Assembly (NCBI GenBank): GCA_902767015.1
Contig: CACXFV010000058.1
Location: 1 to 46,532, forward strand
Direction of reading: 5' to 3'
Length of the DNA: 46,532 nt
Source of the DNA: an uncultured Lachnospiraceae bacterium
GTDB taxonomy: Bacteria > Bacillota > Clostridia > Lachnospirales > Lachnospiraceae
The notes below the pieces were generated by a model. That model was not told the origin of the DNA. It saw nothing but the letters and a program-made list of their open reading frames with translations, and did no database searches. Position 1 is the first letter of the stretch, and each line of letters starts with the position of its first letter. The position numbers and the translations under genes were made by a program. Shown piece after piece: positions 25,147-34,314 of this stretch.

Positions 25147-25969
25147 GGCGGACAGAGTTGTTAAGAGACTGTTCCGAGTCATCTGTATGTTTTTGTGCAT
25201 TTGTTTTCTTCTAAAAGGAACGGAAGTATCTGCGATGGCTACGCAGCCGAATGATAATTCTTATTCGCCCGTCGTAGGTGAGACAGATAATAATGCCGGC
25301 AATGTTTTGGGAATTAATATATCTACGACTGAGGATGGGGGATTATCAGGGGCTTTGCAGATTGTTCTGGTGCTGACAATAATCGCCCTTTGTCCGTCAA
25401 TACTGATTATGCTGACTTCTTTTACAAGGATTATCATAGTCCTTCATTTTACAAGGTCAGCACTGAATACGCAGACTTCGCCGCCGAATCAGGTCTTAAT
25501 CGGACTTGCACTGTTTTTGACCTTTTTTGTGATGGCACCTGTGTTTAACGAGATTAATACCAATGCGATACAACCCTTGAGAAATGAAGAAATCACACAA
25601 GAGGAGGCATTCAGGGAGGGCGTAAAGCCTTTAAGAACCTTTATGCTTAATAATGTTAAGGAGCAGGATTTGAACGCTATGGCAGATGTGGCGGGACTTC
25701 AGAGTGTGGACAGTACGGATGATATTCCAATGCGGGTATTGATACCGAGTTTTATGCTCAGTGAACTGCGTATTGCCTTTTGGATTGGTTTCCTTATTTA
25801 TATTCCTTTTATTGTAATTGACATGGTTGTTGCTTCTACCCTGATGTCTATGGGTATGATGATGCTTCCGCCTACTACGATTTCCCTTCCGTTTAAGATA
25901 CTTTTGTTTGTCTTGGCAGATGGATGGAATTTGATTATAATTAACCTGATGAAAACTTTTATCGTTTGA
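25127..25969 (+). CDS. fliP: Flagellar export gate protein FliP
   Basis: FliP pentamers form the core of the export gate. An N-terminal signal peptide-like segment (about 16-35, ending near VSA) precedes the conserved core: LTIIALCPSILIMLTSFTRI, TQTSPPNQVLIGLALFLTFF and the C-terminal pair MGMMMLPPTTISLPFKIL. The product is 280 residues from ATG 25127, which lies 7 nt after GGGA (25116-25119). The frame is open much further upstream, but that part overlaps fliO and is not FliP-like. Confidence 0.95.
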   Translation: MMTRKSKADRVVKRLFRVICMFLCICFLLKGTEVSAMATQPNDNSYSPVVGETDNNAGNVLGINISTTEDGGLSGALQIVLVLTIIALCPSILIMLTSFTRIIIVLHFTRSALNTQTSPPNQVLIGLALFLTFFVMAPVFNEINTNAIQPLRNEEITQEEAFREGVKPLRTFMLNNVKEQDLNAMADVAGLQSVDSTDDIPMRVLIPSFMLSELRIAFWIGFLIYIPFIVIDMVVASTLMSMGMMMLPPTTISLPFKILLFVLADGWNLIIINLMKTFIV

Positions 25970-25994
25970 GAGAGGAAAGGAATGATATTTAGAT

Positions 25995-26264
25995 ATGAGT
26001 GAAGAAGTGGTTATTAATATAGCAAGTCAGGCTATATGGACGATAATTATTTCGTCGGGGCCTCTGTTAATTGTATCTTTGATACTGGGTTTGGTGGTAA
26101 GTATTTTCCAGACGGTTACCTCCATTCAGGAGCAGACACTTACCTTTATTCCGAAGCTGATAGGAATATTTGCGGTGATGATACTTCTTGGTTCTTTCAT
26201 ATTGAATAATATTGTTACATTTATGACAAATCTCTGGTCAAATTTTGGAGATTATGTACTATGA
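25995..26264 (+). CDS. fliQ: Flagellar export gate protein FliQ
   Basis: This is an 89-residue protein with two membrane helices (about 13-38 and 52-75). The family motif GLVVSIFQTVTSIQEQTLTFIPK lies between them. FliQ packs around the FliP/FliR ring. The ATG is 14 nt after AGGAAAGG, somewhat long; no better start exists. The last codons overlap fliR (ATGATT) by 4 nt. Confidence 0.95.
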   Translation: MSEEVVINIASQAIWTIIISSGPLLIVSLILGLVVSIFQTVTSIQEQTLTFIPKLIGIFAVMILLGSFILNNIVTFMTNLWSNFGDYVL

Positions 26265-27037
26265 TTGAAGTCACTTTTAATCAGAATACGTTAGAATATA
26301 TTTTAATATTACTGGTCAGGGTTTCAGGATTTGTGTTTATCTCTCCTTTTTTTGGTGATTCGGCTATTACCGCCAGAGTGAAGGTATCCATCAGTGTGTG
26401 GATTTCCATATTGCTGTTTTATACGATGCCGATGACGGAGCTTGATTACAGCACGGTCATTGACTATGGCTCTTTAGTGATAAAAGAGACCTTGACGGGA
26501 ATGCTGATTGGTTTTTCGGCATTTATTTGTAATACAATTATACATTTTTCGGGAAAGATTATAGATATGGACATTGGACTTTCTATGGCACAGGTATTTG
26601 ACCCTACCACGGCCACCCAGACGGGTTTGACGGGAAGTTTATATTCATATCTTTTAATGTTGTTAATGATTCTTTCTAATATGCATCTGTTTTTGCTGAA
26701 TGCGCTGATAGATTCCTATGAGCTGATTCCTATAGGAGGAATCAGACTGGGAAGTACAATGTATGACACGGTGCTGAGGTTTATGGCGAATTATTTTCTG
26801 ATTGGCTTCAGATTGATTCTGCCGGTATTCGCTTCCATATTGCTTCTGAATTGTATTCTGGGTATCATGGCGAGGGTGGCACCACAGATGAATATGTTCG
26901 CGGTAGGAATGCAGCTCAAGGTGATGGTGGGGCTGATGATTATATTTGTTACCATTGGGGCACTTCCGGCTTTGGCGAGATATATATTTTCCATGATGCA
27001 GAGTATGGTAAAATCAATGATTAGAGGAATGGTTTGA
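26261..27037 (+). CDS. fliR: Flagellar export gate protein FliR
   Basis: FliR caps the FliP ring and is highly hydrophobic, with about six membrane segments. It has 258 residues. Recognisable elements are LLVRVSGFVFISPFFGD near the N terminus, IDMDIGLSMAQVFDPTT in the middle and the MNMFAVGMQLKVMVGLMII C-terminal segment. Its start overlaps the fliQ stop and its stop abuts flhB, so the three gate genes are translationally coupled. Confidence 0.96.
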   Translation: MIEVTFNQNTLEYILILLVRVSGFVFISPFFGDSAITARVKVSISVWISILLFYTMPMTELDYSTVIDYGSLVIKETLTGMLIGFSAFICNTIIHFSGKIIDMDIGLSMAQVFDPTTATQTGLTGSLYSYLLMLLMILSNMHLFLLNALIDSYELIPIGGIRLGSTMYDTVLRFMANYFLIGFRLILPVFASILLLNCILGIMARVAPQMNMFAVGMQLKVMVGLMIIFVTIGALPALARYIFSMMQSMVKSMIRGMV

Positions 27038-28177
27038 TTGGAGAACAGAGACTACTTAATGAGATATAACCTACAGTTTTTTGCGAAAGAAGGACCGGGA
27101 GGAGAAAAAACAGAGCCCGCTACGCAAAAGAAGCTGGATGATGCCAGAAAGGACGGTAATGTTGCCAAGAGTAAGGACTTAGTAACAGCTGTCACACTGG
27201 TGGTATTATTTGTGGTATTAAAGGTAACCATTGGCAGTATTGGTATGGGTTTTATGGAGACATTTCAGAATGTTTATGGTAAGATTTATACATATGCCAA
27301 TCCCGGCTCCTATGAGATGACATATGATGCCACAAAGGCACTTTTATTAGACGCTTTTAAGACAGGGGCACTTGCCGTCCTGCCGATTTTTGCGGTGGCG
27401 ATGGTGGTGGCGTTTGTAGGAGATTTGGTGCAGGTAAAATGGAAGGTAACGGGAAAGCCGCTGCAGCCGAAGTTCAGTAAGATTAATCCCTTACAGGGAT
27501 TTAAAAGAATTTTTTCCCTCCAGTCCCTCATGAATCTCGGTAAGTCACTGGCGCTTGTGCTGATTATCGTCTTTGTGGTGTTTCAAACCATAAGGAATCA
27601 TTTGGGTTTATTATTTTCACTGTATGATGTGTCATTGATGGATGCACTGTCCATTATCGGAAGTCTGGTTATTAATCTGGGCATTGAGATTAGTATGATT
27701 TACCTGATTGTGGGAGCAGTGGATTATATCTATCAGAAGATTAAGTTTCGGAATGATATGAAAATGACCAAGCAGGAGGTCAAGGATGAGTATAAAAATT
27801 CTGAAGGTGATCCTCAGATAAAAAGTCAGCAGAAGCAGAGAATGAGACAGGCTTCCATGAGAAGAATGATGCAGGATTTGCCCACAGCCGATGTGGTTAT
27901 CACTAACCCGACACATTTTGCCGTAGCGCTTCGATATGAATCCGGTAAGAATGCGGCACCGGTGGTAGTAGCAAAAGGGGAAGACTATCTGGCGCAGAAG
28001 ATTAAAGAGAAGGCAAAAGAATGTGACATAGAGATAGTGGAGAATAAGCCCCTTGCCAGAGCTTTGTATGCTAATGTGGATGTGGGACAGGAGATACCGG
28101 AGGAATTGTATCAGGCAGTGGCAGAGGTTCTTGCCTATGTATATAATCTGAAAAATGAGGCAGAGATTCTGCCGTAA
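27038..28177 (+). CDS. flhB: Flagellar export protein FlhB
   Basis: FlhB is the export gate subunit that switches substrate specificity after autocleavage. Four membrane segments occupy about residues 50-240. The cleavage motif NPTH lies at 290-293 (VVITNPTHFAVALRYE). The N-terminal GPGGEKTEPATQKKLDDARK is characteristic. The product is 379 residues from TTG 27038, with GAGGA about 10 nt upstream. An in-frame ATG at 27059 gives an N terminus closer to other clostridial FlhB proteins but lacks a well-placed SD. Confidence 0.95.
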   Translation: MENRDYLMRYNLQFFAKEGPGGEKTEPATQKKLDDARKDGNVAKSKDLVTAVTLVVLFVVLKVTIGSIGMGFMETFQNVYGKIYTYANPGSYEMTYDATKALLLDAFKTGALAVLPIFAVAMVVAFVGDLVQVKWKVTGKPLQPKFSKINPLQGFKRIFSLQSLMNLGKSLALVLIIVFVVFQTIRNHLGLLFSLYDVSLMDALSIIGSLVINLGIEISMIYLIVGAVDYIYQKIKFRNDMKMTKQEVKDEYKNSEGDPQIKSQQKQRMRQASMRRMMQDLPTADVVITNPTHFAVALRYESGKNAAPVVVAKGEDYLAQKIKEKAKECDIEIVENKPLARALYANVDVGQEIPEELYQAVAEVLAYVYNLKNEAEILP

Positions 28178-28221
28178 TGAAGCACAGACAATAACAATAT
28201 ACGGAAAGGAGTACAAAAATC

Positions 28222-30255
28222 ATGAAAAAGACAGATTTAGGTGTTGGAATATACCTTCTTGCAGCCATTGTATTTATGATTATTTCAATCCCATCGGGAT
28301 TGCTAGATGTACTTCTTACTCTTAACTTCTTTGTGGCACTTGTCATTTTGTTTAATTCCTTTTTTTCAAAAGAACCCCTTGATATGTCAGCATATCCGAC
28401 CATTCTTTTGCTTTCCACGATTTTCAGAATTTCACTGAATGTTTCCTCCACAAAGCTGATTTTGAAGACGGGAGATCCGGGCAAGGTGGTAAGAACCTTT
28501 GGTGAATTTGTGGGTAAGGGTGATCCGATTATCGGTATCATCGTTTTTATCATACTGTTGATTGTGCAGTTCATGGTTATTAATAAAGGTTCAGAGCGTG
28601 TAGCTGAGGTAACGGCGAGATTTACGCTGGATGCGATGCCTGGTAAGCAGATGGCGATTGATGCCGATTTGAATACAGGTGCCATCAGCGATGCAGAGGC
28701 AAAAGCAAGGCGTGAAAAGATAGCTGCGGAATCAGCGTTTTTTGGTTCCATGGATGGTGCCGTGAAGTATGTAAAAGGAGATGCCACAGCAGGTCTGATC
28801 ATTACCTGTATCAATATTATCGGTGGTATTATCATGGGCATCCTAAGAAGAGGGATGAGTGCAGGAGAGGCTTTTGATTACTATACAATTATTACAATCG
28901 GTGACGGACTGGTAAGTTCCATTCCTTCTCTGATGATTTCTCTGGCGACAGGTATTCTTGTCACCAAGTCAGATGGGGAGAAGGATTTGGGAGGAACGGT
29001 ATTCAGCCAGCTGTTCACACTGTCAAAGGTATTGTATTATGCCGGCGGTGCATTGGTATTCCTTGGTGTATTTACACCGCTTCCTATCTATGTCTTTGTG
29101 CCATTTGGACTGGTTGCCATCTTTTTAGGCTACAGAAACAGTGGAAAAGCTGCGGTTGAACAGATAGAGACAGAGGTAGCAGAGGAAGAGGCGCAGGCAG
29201 ACGAAATCAGGCGGCCTGAAAATGTTAATTCACTCTTGGCAGTGGATCCGATTGAATTGGAGTTTGGATATGGTATCATACCGCTGGCGGATGTGAATCA
29301 GGGTGGCGACCTGATAGACAGAGTTGTCATGATTAGAAGACAGATTGCATTAGAGCTTGGTGCTGTCGTGCCGATTATCCGATTGAGAGATAATATCCAG
29401 CTCAATCCTAACCAGTATATTATAAAGATTAAGGGTATTCAGGTAAGCGAGGGTGAAATCCTGTTTGACCACTACATGGCGATGAATCCGGGATATGTAG
29501 AAGAGGAGATAAGTGGTATACCGACCTTCGAACCGTCCTTCCATCTTCCGGCACTGTGGATTACAGAGAGTCAGAGAGAGAGAGCGGAGACCCTTGGTTA
29601 TACGGTAGTTGATCCGCCGTCTATTATTGCCACACATCTGACAGAGGTGGTCAGAAACCATATTGATGAGCTTCTGACAAGACAGGATGTACAGAATTTG
29701 ATTAATAATGTAAAAGATTCTAATCAGGCACTTATTGATGAGCTTGTTCCGAAGCTTCTCAATATCGGTGAGATACAGAAGGTGCTGCAGAATTTACTGA
29801 GAGAGGGAATATCTATCAGAGATTTACTTACAATATTAGAGACACTGGCAGACCATGCCGGGGTTACGAGAGACACGGATGTTCTCACGGAATATGTACG
29901 ACAGAGCTTAAAGAGAGTCATATCGAATAAATTTTTCAGTCAGAATGAGTCAACGACGGTCATTACACTGGATCCCGGTATTGAGCAGGAAATTATGGAT
30001 TCTGTCAAGCAGTCTGAGCAGGGGGCGTATTTGACGCTGGATCCTGACAGAAGTAAGAAAATACTGAATGCAACAGGAGTAGAGATAGATAAGCTTGAAA
30101 AAATGGGAAAACCGGCGATTATTATCACATCCCCGATTGTGAGGATGTACTATAAGAGACTTGTGGAAGAGTATTATAAAGATTTAGTCGTTGTTTCCTA
30201 TAATGAGATAGAATCGAATATTGAGTTACAATCAGTTGGGATGGTGAGCATTTAA
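28222..30255 (+). CDS. flhA: Flagellar export protein FlhA
   Basis: FlhA forms the nonameric ion-driven export channel and docks substrate-chaperone complexes. The membrane region (about 1-310, eight helices) includes the FHIPEP-family loop: SERVAEVTARFTLDAMPGKQ, then MAIDADLNTGAISDAEAKAR. The cytoplasmic domain (about 335-677) contains PIIRLRDNIQLNPNQY. The length of 677 residues is typical. The ATG is 10 nt after AAAGGAG. Its stop overlaps the flhF start by 1 nt. Confidence 0.97.
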   Translation: MKKTDLGVGIYLLAAIVFMIISIPSGLLDVLLTLNFFVALVILFNSFFSKEPLDMSAYPTILLLSTIFRISLNVSSTKLILKTGDPGKVVRTFGEFVGKGDPIIGIIVFIILLIVQFMVINKGSERVAEVTARFTLDAMPGKQMAIDADLNTGAISDAEAKARREKIAAESAFFGSMDGAVKYVKGDATAGLIITCINIIGGIIMGILRRGMSAGEAFDYYTIITIGDGLVSSIPSLMISLATGILVTKSDGEKDLGGTVFSQLFTLSKVLYYAGGALVFLGVFTPLPIYVFVPFGLVAIFLGYRNSGKAAVEQIETEVAEEEAQADEIRRPENVNSLLAVDPIELEFGYGIIPLADVNQGGDLIDRVVMIRRQIALELGAVVPIIRLRDNIQLNPNQYIIKIKGIQVSEGEILFDHYMAMNPGYVEEEISGIPTFEPSFHLPALWITESQRERAETLGYTVVDPPSIIATHLTEVVRNHIDELLTRQDVQNLINNVKDSNQALIDELVPKLLNIGEIQKVLQNLLREGISIRDLLTILETLADHAGVTRDTDVLTEYVRQSLKRVISNKFFSQNESTTVITLDPGIEQEIMDSVKQSEQGAYLTLDPDRSKKILNATGVEIDKLEKMGKPAIIITSPIVRMYYKRLVEEYYKDLVVVSYNEIESNIELQSVGMVSI

Positions 30256-31445
30256 TGATAATCAAGAAATTTATTGCGCAGACAGAGCAGGAGGCTGTAT
30301 TAAAAGCGAAAGAGGATATGGGACCGAATGCGATTGTCTTGAATATTAAGACAACAAAGCAGCGGGGAATCCGTAAGCTCTTTAAGAAGGACAGTGTGGA
30401 AATCACGGCAGCGCTGGAGGACAGAACCACCGGCGGGATTCCTGTGAATAAGGTCAATGTGGCAGTGGGAGGCGATGTGCTTCCTGATGAGGAGTCAAAT
30501 CAGCGGGCAGCGATTGAGGAAAAACTGGACACTTTGCAGTCATTGCTTGAAAAGCGGATGGATGAGAATGTGAAAAAGGTCAGAGAACATAATGAGGATG
30601 CCAAAGGAGAAAAAGAGGAGAAGAAAGAAAACGAAAAAAATACGAATGTCTCCTATATACGTCTTATTTATGACCAACTGATTGATAATGAGGTGGATGA
30701 AAAGTATGTCAATCAGCTCATCACGGAGATTGAGTCTGTGTCAAGAAAAGAGAGCACCTTAGACACGATTTTAGCCTCTGTCTATCAGAAGATTGTATTG
30801 AAGTTAGGAACACCAAAGCCCATAGAGTTAAATGAAAAGCACGCACATGTAACCTTTTTTGTGGGACCTACCGGGGTGGGGAAGACAACGACAATTGCAA
30901 AGATTGCTTCAAGCTTTAAGCTTGAAAAAGATAAAAAAGTGGCAATGATTACTTCTGACACCTACAGAATAGCGGCAATAGAGCAGTTAAAGACTTATGC
31001 CAATATATTGTCCGTGCCGGTTTCTGTGGTGTACACCGTAGAGGAGTTAAATGCAGCCATTGAAAAATATAAAGATTATGATCTGATTCTTGTGGATACT
31101 GCGGGAAGGTCACACAAACATCAGCAGCATTGTGAGGAAATGATACATTTTGTAAAGGATTCATTAGTGCCAAAGGGTTGTACCAAAGATGTCTATATGG
31201 TAGTGAGCGCAGCGACAAAGTATAAGGACTTATTGGATATCGTGGAGGTATATGGACAGGTTGGCAAGTATAATATTGTTTTTACAAAATTAGATGAGAC
31301 ATCAGCCTATGGTAATATTTTCAACATACGATTAAAAACACAGGCGAATTTTTCCTATGTGACAGTGGGACAGACCGTGCCGGATGATATAAGGGTATTA
31401 GATGCACAAAAACTCGCAAAATCGCTGCTGGGAGGTGCCAATTAA
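30255..31445 (+). CDS. flhF: Flagellar SRP-like GTPase FlhF
   Basis: FlhF is a signal-recognition-type GTPase that sets flagellar position. The basic N-terminal B domain (about 1-130) includes a Lys/Glu-rich linker (105-130). The N domain follows, then the G domain: GPTGVGKTT (204-212), DTYRIAAIEQL (235-245), DTAGRS (281-286) and TKLDE (344-348). The length is 396 residues. Start and stop overlap flhA and flhG by 1 nt each, indicating tight translational coupling. Confidence 0.96.
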   Translation: MIIKKFIAQTEQEAVLKAKEDMGPNAIVLNIKTTKQRGIRKLFKKDSVEITAALEDRTTGGIPVNKVNVAVGGDVLPDEESNQRAAIEEKLDTLQSLLEKRMDENVKKVREHNEDAKGEKEEKKENEKNTNVSYIRLIYDQLIDNEVDEKYVNQLITEIESVSRKESTLDTILASVYQKIVLKLGTPKPIELNEKHAHVTFFVGPTGVGKTTTIAKIASSFKLEKDKKVAMITSDTYRIAAIEQLKTYANILSVPVSVVYTVEELNAAIEKYKDYDLILVDTAGRSHKHQQHCEEMIHFVKDSLVPKGCTKDVYMVVSAATKYKDLLDIVEVYGQVGKYNIVFTKLDETSAYGNIFNIRLKTQANFSYVTVGQTVPDDIRVLDAQKLAKSLLGGAN

Positions 31446-32365
31446 TGGATCAGGCAGAAAACTTAAGAAATATGGTGAAAAGTACAGAAGAGGATGGCGG
31501 AAAGCCGCTTTCTGCAGAATCGAACAGAGGAAAGTCGAGAATCATCACGGTTACCAGTGGAAAAGGAGGCGTAGGAAAAACCAGCACATCCATTAATCTT
31601 GCCATTCAGTTCAGGAAAATGGGAAAAAGCGTGATTATTCTGGATGCAGATTTTGGTCTTGCCAATATCGAAGTTATGTTTGGCGCTATTCCGAAATATA
31701 ATTTATCAGACTTGGTATACAGAGGCAAAGATTTAAAGGACATTATTGTGAAAGGACCCATGGATATCAGTTTCATATCAGGTGGCTCCGGAATATCGGG
31801 TTTTGAGGATCTTACGAAAGACCAGATTATGTATATTGTATATAAGTTAAAGGAAATAGAAGGAATGGCTGACATTATCATCATTGACACCGGTGCAGGC
31901 ATCTCCAGTACGGTAATGGATTTTGTCGTGGCAAGTGACGAGGTACTTTTGGTAACGACGCCGGAGCCTACTTCCATCACGGACTCGTATTCTCTTCTTA
32001 AGGTCTTAAACAAGCATTCCGAATTTAACAGGAAGACGACAAAAATTAAGATTATTACCAATAAGGTGCGAAATTATGAGGAAGGCCTGAACCTGTATAA
32101 CAAGTTTAATGTGGTGGTTGATAAATTTTTAAAGATAGAAATTGAGTTTTTGGGCATCATAGAGAGTGATGACAATATGTCTAAGGCGGTCATACAGCAG
32201 CAGCCAATCAGTATTGCCTATCCTAATTCTAAGGGAGCAAAATGCTATAAAAAATTATTGGATAATCTGATTTCTGACAAGACGGCGGAGGAAAGCCATA
32301 ATGAACATAAGGGGCTTGTGGCTTTGTTTATGAGAACTATGAAACGTGGAAAGGGAGGTGTATAA
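31445..32365 (+). CDS. flhG: MinD-like ATPase FlhG (YlxH)
   Basis: FlhG controls flagellar number and activates FlhF GTPase. The N-terminal MDQAENLRNM is the DQAxxLR activator helix that stimulates FlhF. The deviant Walker A SGKGGVGKTS is at 38-47, and the MinD-type pieces ILDADFGLANIEVMFG and IIIDTGAGIS follow. A C-terminal amphipathic helix is present (about 290-306). The length is 306 residues. The ATG overlaps the flhF stop. Confidence 0.95.
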   Translation: MDQAENLRNMVKSTEEDGGKPLSAESNRGKSRIITVTSGKGGVGKTSTSINLAIQFRKMGKSVIILDADFGLANIEVMFGAIPKYNLSDLVYRGKDLKDIIVKGPMDISFISGGSGISGFEDLTKDQIMYIVYKLKEIEGMADIIIIDTGAGISSTVMDFVVASDEVLLVTTPEPTSITDSYSLLKVLNKHSEFNRKTTKIKIITNKVRNYEEGLNLYNKFNVVVDKFLKIEIEFLGIIESDDNMSKAVIQQQPISIAYPNSKGAKCYKKLLDNLISDKTAEESHNEHKGLVALFMRTMKRGKGGV

Positions 32366-32366
32366 T

Positions 32367-33101
32367 ATGCTGACAAGTATTATCACACCAGGTGATAAGC
32401 TGGAGATTACAAAGAATTTGAGTGAAAAGAGAAGAAAGCAGCTGGAAGAGGAGAAGTCCATCTTTGCCGGCGTGCTGGTAAGTCAGGCATTTGAAGCAAT
32501 TGATGATACAAAGCTTAGAATTGCCATGCCGATTGTAGAGGGAAAGTTGATTCTGTTGCCGGTTAATTCCAGATATAATGTTGTCATTTATACCAAGGGA
32601 GGCCTGTATAAGAGCAGCTTCATTGTGTTAAAAAGATATAAGCAGGATGCCATCTATGGATTGGAGGTCGAGCTGATTCAGCCACTTAAGAAATTCCAGA
32701 GAAGACAATATTACCGACTGGAATGTATGATAGAGATAGAGTACATTTGCGTGGATGAAGAGTTTATGAGTCAAGAGTTGGATGATGATGATATTAAGAA
32801 GAAGTTTGAACTGGAAAGTGCCGTGAAGGGAACCGTTCTGGATATCAGTGGCGGTGGTATCCGGTTTTCTTCTGCCGAGCATCTGGAGAAAGGCTCCATT
32901 GTTTTAGTGAAGCTCAACATACGTGTCAGTGAGGACAAAAGTGTGTATGGTGTCTTAGGAAAGGTGCTTGAATCAAGGATTATACGGAATAGTCTCGGAT
33001 TGTATGAGCAGAGGCTTGAGTATCAGGAGATATCAGGAAAGAGCAGAGAAACCATTATCAGATACATATTTGAACAGGAGAGGCGATTGAGAAAGAAATA
33101 G
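32367..33101 (+). CDS. PilZ-domain c-di-GMP-binding protein, YcgR/YpfA-like
   Basis: The 244-residue protein has an N-terminal YcgR-type domain (about 1-100) and a C-terminal PilZ domain. The c-di-GMP ligands are complete: RQYYR (RxxxR, about 113-117) and DISGGG (DxSxxG, about 159-164). In B. subtilis the comparable protein YpfA/DgrA slows the motor when c-di-GMP is high, acting on MotA. The same role is plausible here, and placement inside the motility operon supports it. The ATG follows GGGAGG by about 9 nt, 1 bp after the flhG stop. Confidence 0.88.
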   Translation: MLTSIITPGDKLEITKNLSEKRRKQLEEEKSIFAGVLVSQAFEAIDDTKLRIAMPIVEGKLILLPVNSRYNVVIYTKGGLYKSSFIVLKRYKQDAIYGLEVELIQPLKKFQRRQYYRLECMIEIEYICVDEEFMSQELDDDDIKKKFELESAVKGTVLDISGGGIRFSSAEHLEKGSIVLVKLNIRVSEDKSVYGVLGKVLESRIIRNSLGLYEQRLEYQEISGKSRETIIRYIFEQERRLRKK

Positions 33102-33153
33102 AATCATTGAGGAATTTAGATATTGATAAAAAGTTAGAAGGATGAGGACAATT

Positions 33154-34314
33154 GTGAGAATAGGACATGACAGTATAATTGGTAAAGAGAAAAATCATAA
33201 AAAGAGTGACAAAATTTATAAAATTTTGATAATTGATGACTCTGCACTCATGAGAAGTATTGTTTCTGATATAATAGATAAAGATAATCGTTTTAAGATT
33301 GTGGATATTGCAACTGACGGAATGCAGGGACTGGATTTGCTCGTACAGAATAACGGCAGCTATGATATCGTGTTGTTGGATGTTATGATGCCGAAGATGG
33401 GTGGATTAGAGGTCTTAGAGAACATTAATAAGTATAAGCTGCACTGTAAAGTGATAGTGATGAGTGCACTGATTGAGGAAGGGGCAAAGGAGACAATCCT
33501 TGCACTGGAGATGGGTGCCGTTGATTTTGTTCATAAGCCCTCTGTCATACATAAGTCTGAAAAGGTGACATTTGAGGAGAGACTCCTAAAGTCCCTGGAC
33601 AGCGCTATCCACAGTCACAGGACACATACAGAGGTTACATCTTTAAAGACTGTAAGGTCTGAGAAAAAAACGGTTAGTAATTTTTTTGATAAACCGGTAC
33701 CATACAGTGGGGACAGTAAGCCTGATAAGCTGATTGCCATTGCCTCATCTACGGGAGGACCGAGAACGCTCAAGGAGATTATTCCGAAGCTTCCGGGCAA
33801 TCTTGATGCGCCGGTCATTTTAGTGCAGCATATGCCTGCCGGCTTTACAAAGTCACTGGCGGACAGACTGAATGAACTGAGTGAGATTGAGGTGAAAGAG
33901 GCTGCTGACAATGAACCGCTTAGAAAAGGATGCGTATATATCGCACCCGGAGGTACACAATTAAGGGTAAGTGAGGGCTCTAAGGGAAATCCGGTGTTCA
34001 GCATTACGGATGATCCGCCGGTAGGTGGTTTGAAGCCATGCGCCAACCTCATGTACGAGTCTCTTAAGAAGACTTCTTATAAGAGGATTACCTGTGTTGT
34101 GCTTACCGGAATGGGCGCAGATGGAACGAATGGAATTAAGAGTTTATCAAAGAGTAAGAAGCTTCATGTGATTGCCCAAAATGCTGAGACAAGTGTTGTC
34201 TATGGTATGCCAAGGGCGATTGCACAGGTCGGACTGGCAGATGAGATTTTGCCGTTAGATGATATATCCGGCGCAATTATAAAAAACGTGGGGGTGCTAA
34301 ACAATGGATGTTAG
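33154..34314 (+). CDS. cheB: Chemotaxis methylesterase/glutamine deamidase CheB
   Basis: CheB demethylates chemoreceptors. It has an N-terminal REC domain with phospho-acceptor Asp in VLLDVMMPKMGG (about Asp76) and a C-terminal CheB catalytic domain with SSTGGP (Ser about 199), VQHMP (His about 226) and GMGADG (Asp). A linker of about 60 residues joins them. The product is 386 residues from GTG 33154, which has AGGA about 6 nt upstream; ATG 33142 is in frame but abuts GAAGG. It overlaps cheA by 11 nt. No cheR gene is present in the window. Confidence 0.95.
   Translation: MRIGHDSIIGKEKNHKKSDKIYKILIIDDSALMRSIVSDIIDKDNRFKIVDIATDGMQGLDLLVQNNGSYDIVLLDVMMPKMGGLEVLENINKYKLHCKVIVMSALIEEGAKETILALEMGAVDFVHKPSVIHKSEKVTFEERLLKSLDSAIHSHRTHTEVTSLKTVRSEKKTVSNFFDKPVPYSGDSKPDKLIAIASSTGGPRTLKEIIPKLPGNLDAPVILVQHMPAGFTKSLADRLNELSEIEVKEAADNEPLRKGCVYIAPGGTQLRVSEGSKGNPVFSITDDPPVGGLKPCANLMYESLKKTSYKRITCVVLTGMGADGTNGIKSLSKSKKLHVIAQNAETSVVYGMPRAIAQVGLADEILPLDDISGAIIKNVGVLNNGC

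Noticed and set aside
27632-28216. Minus-strand open frame of 194 codons opposite flhB
   Set aside because: It lies wholly opposite a well-conserved export gene, with a His/Leu/Cys-heavy composition typical of antisense shadows. The 24027-24605 and 35674-36429 minus frames are rejected for the same reason.
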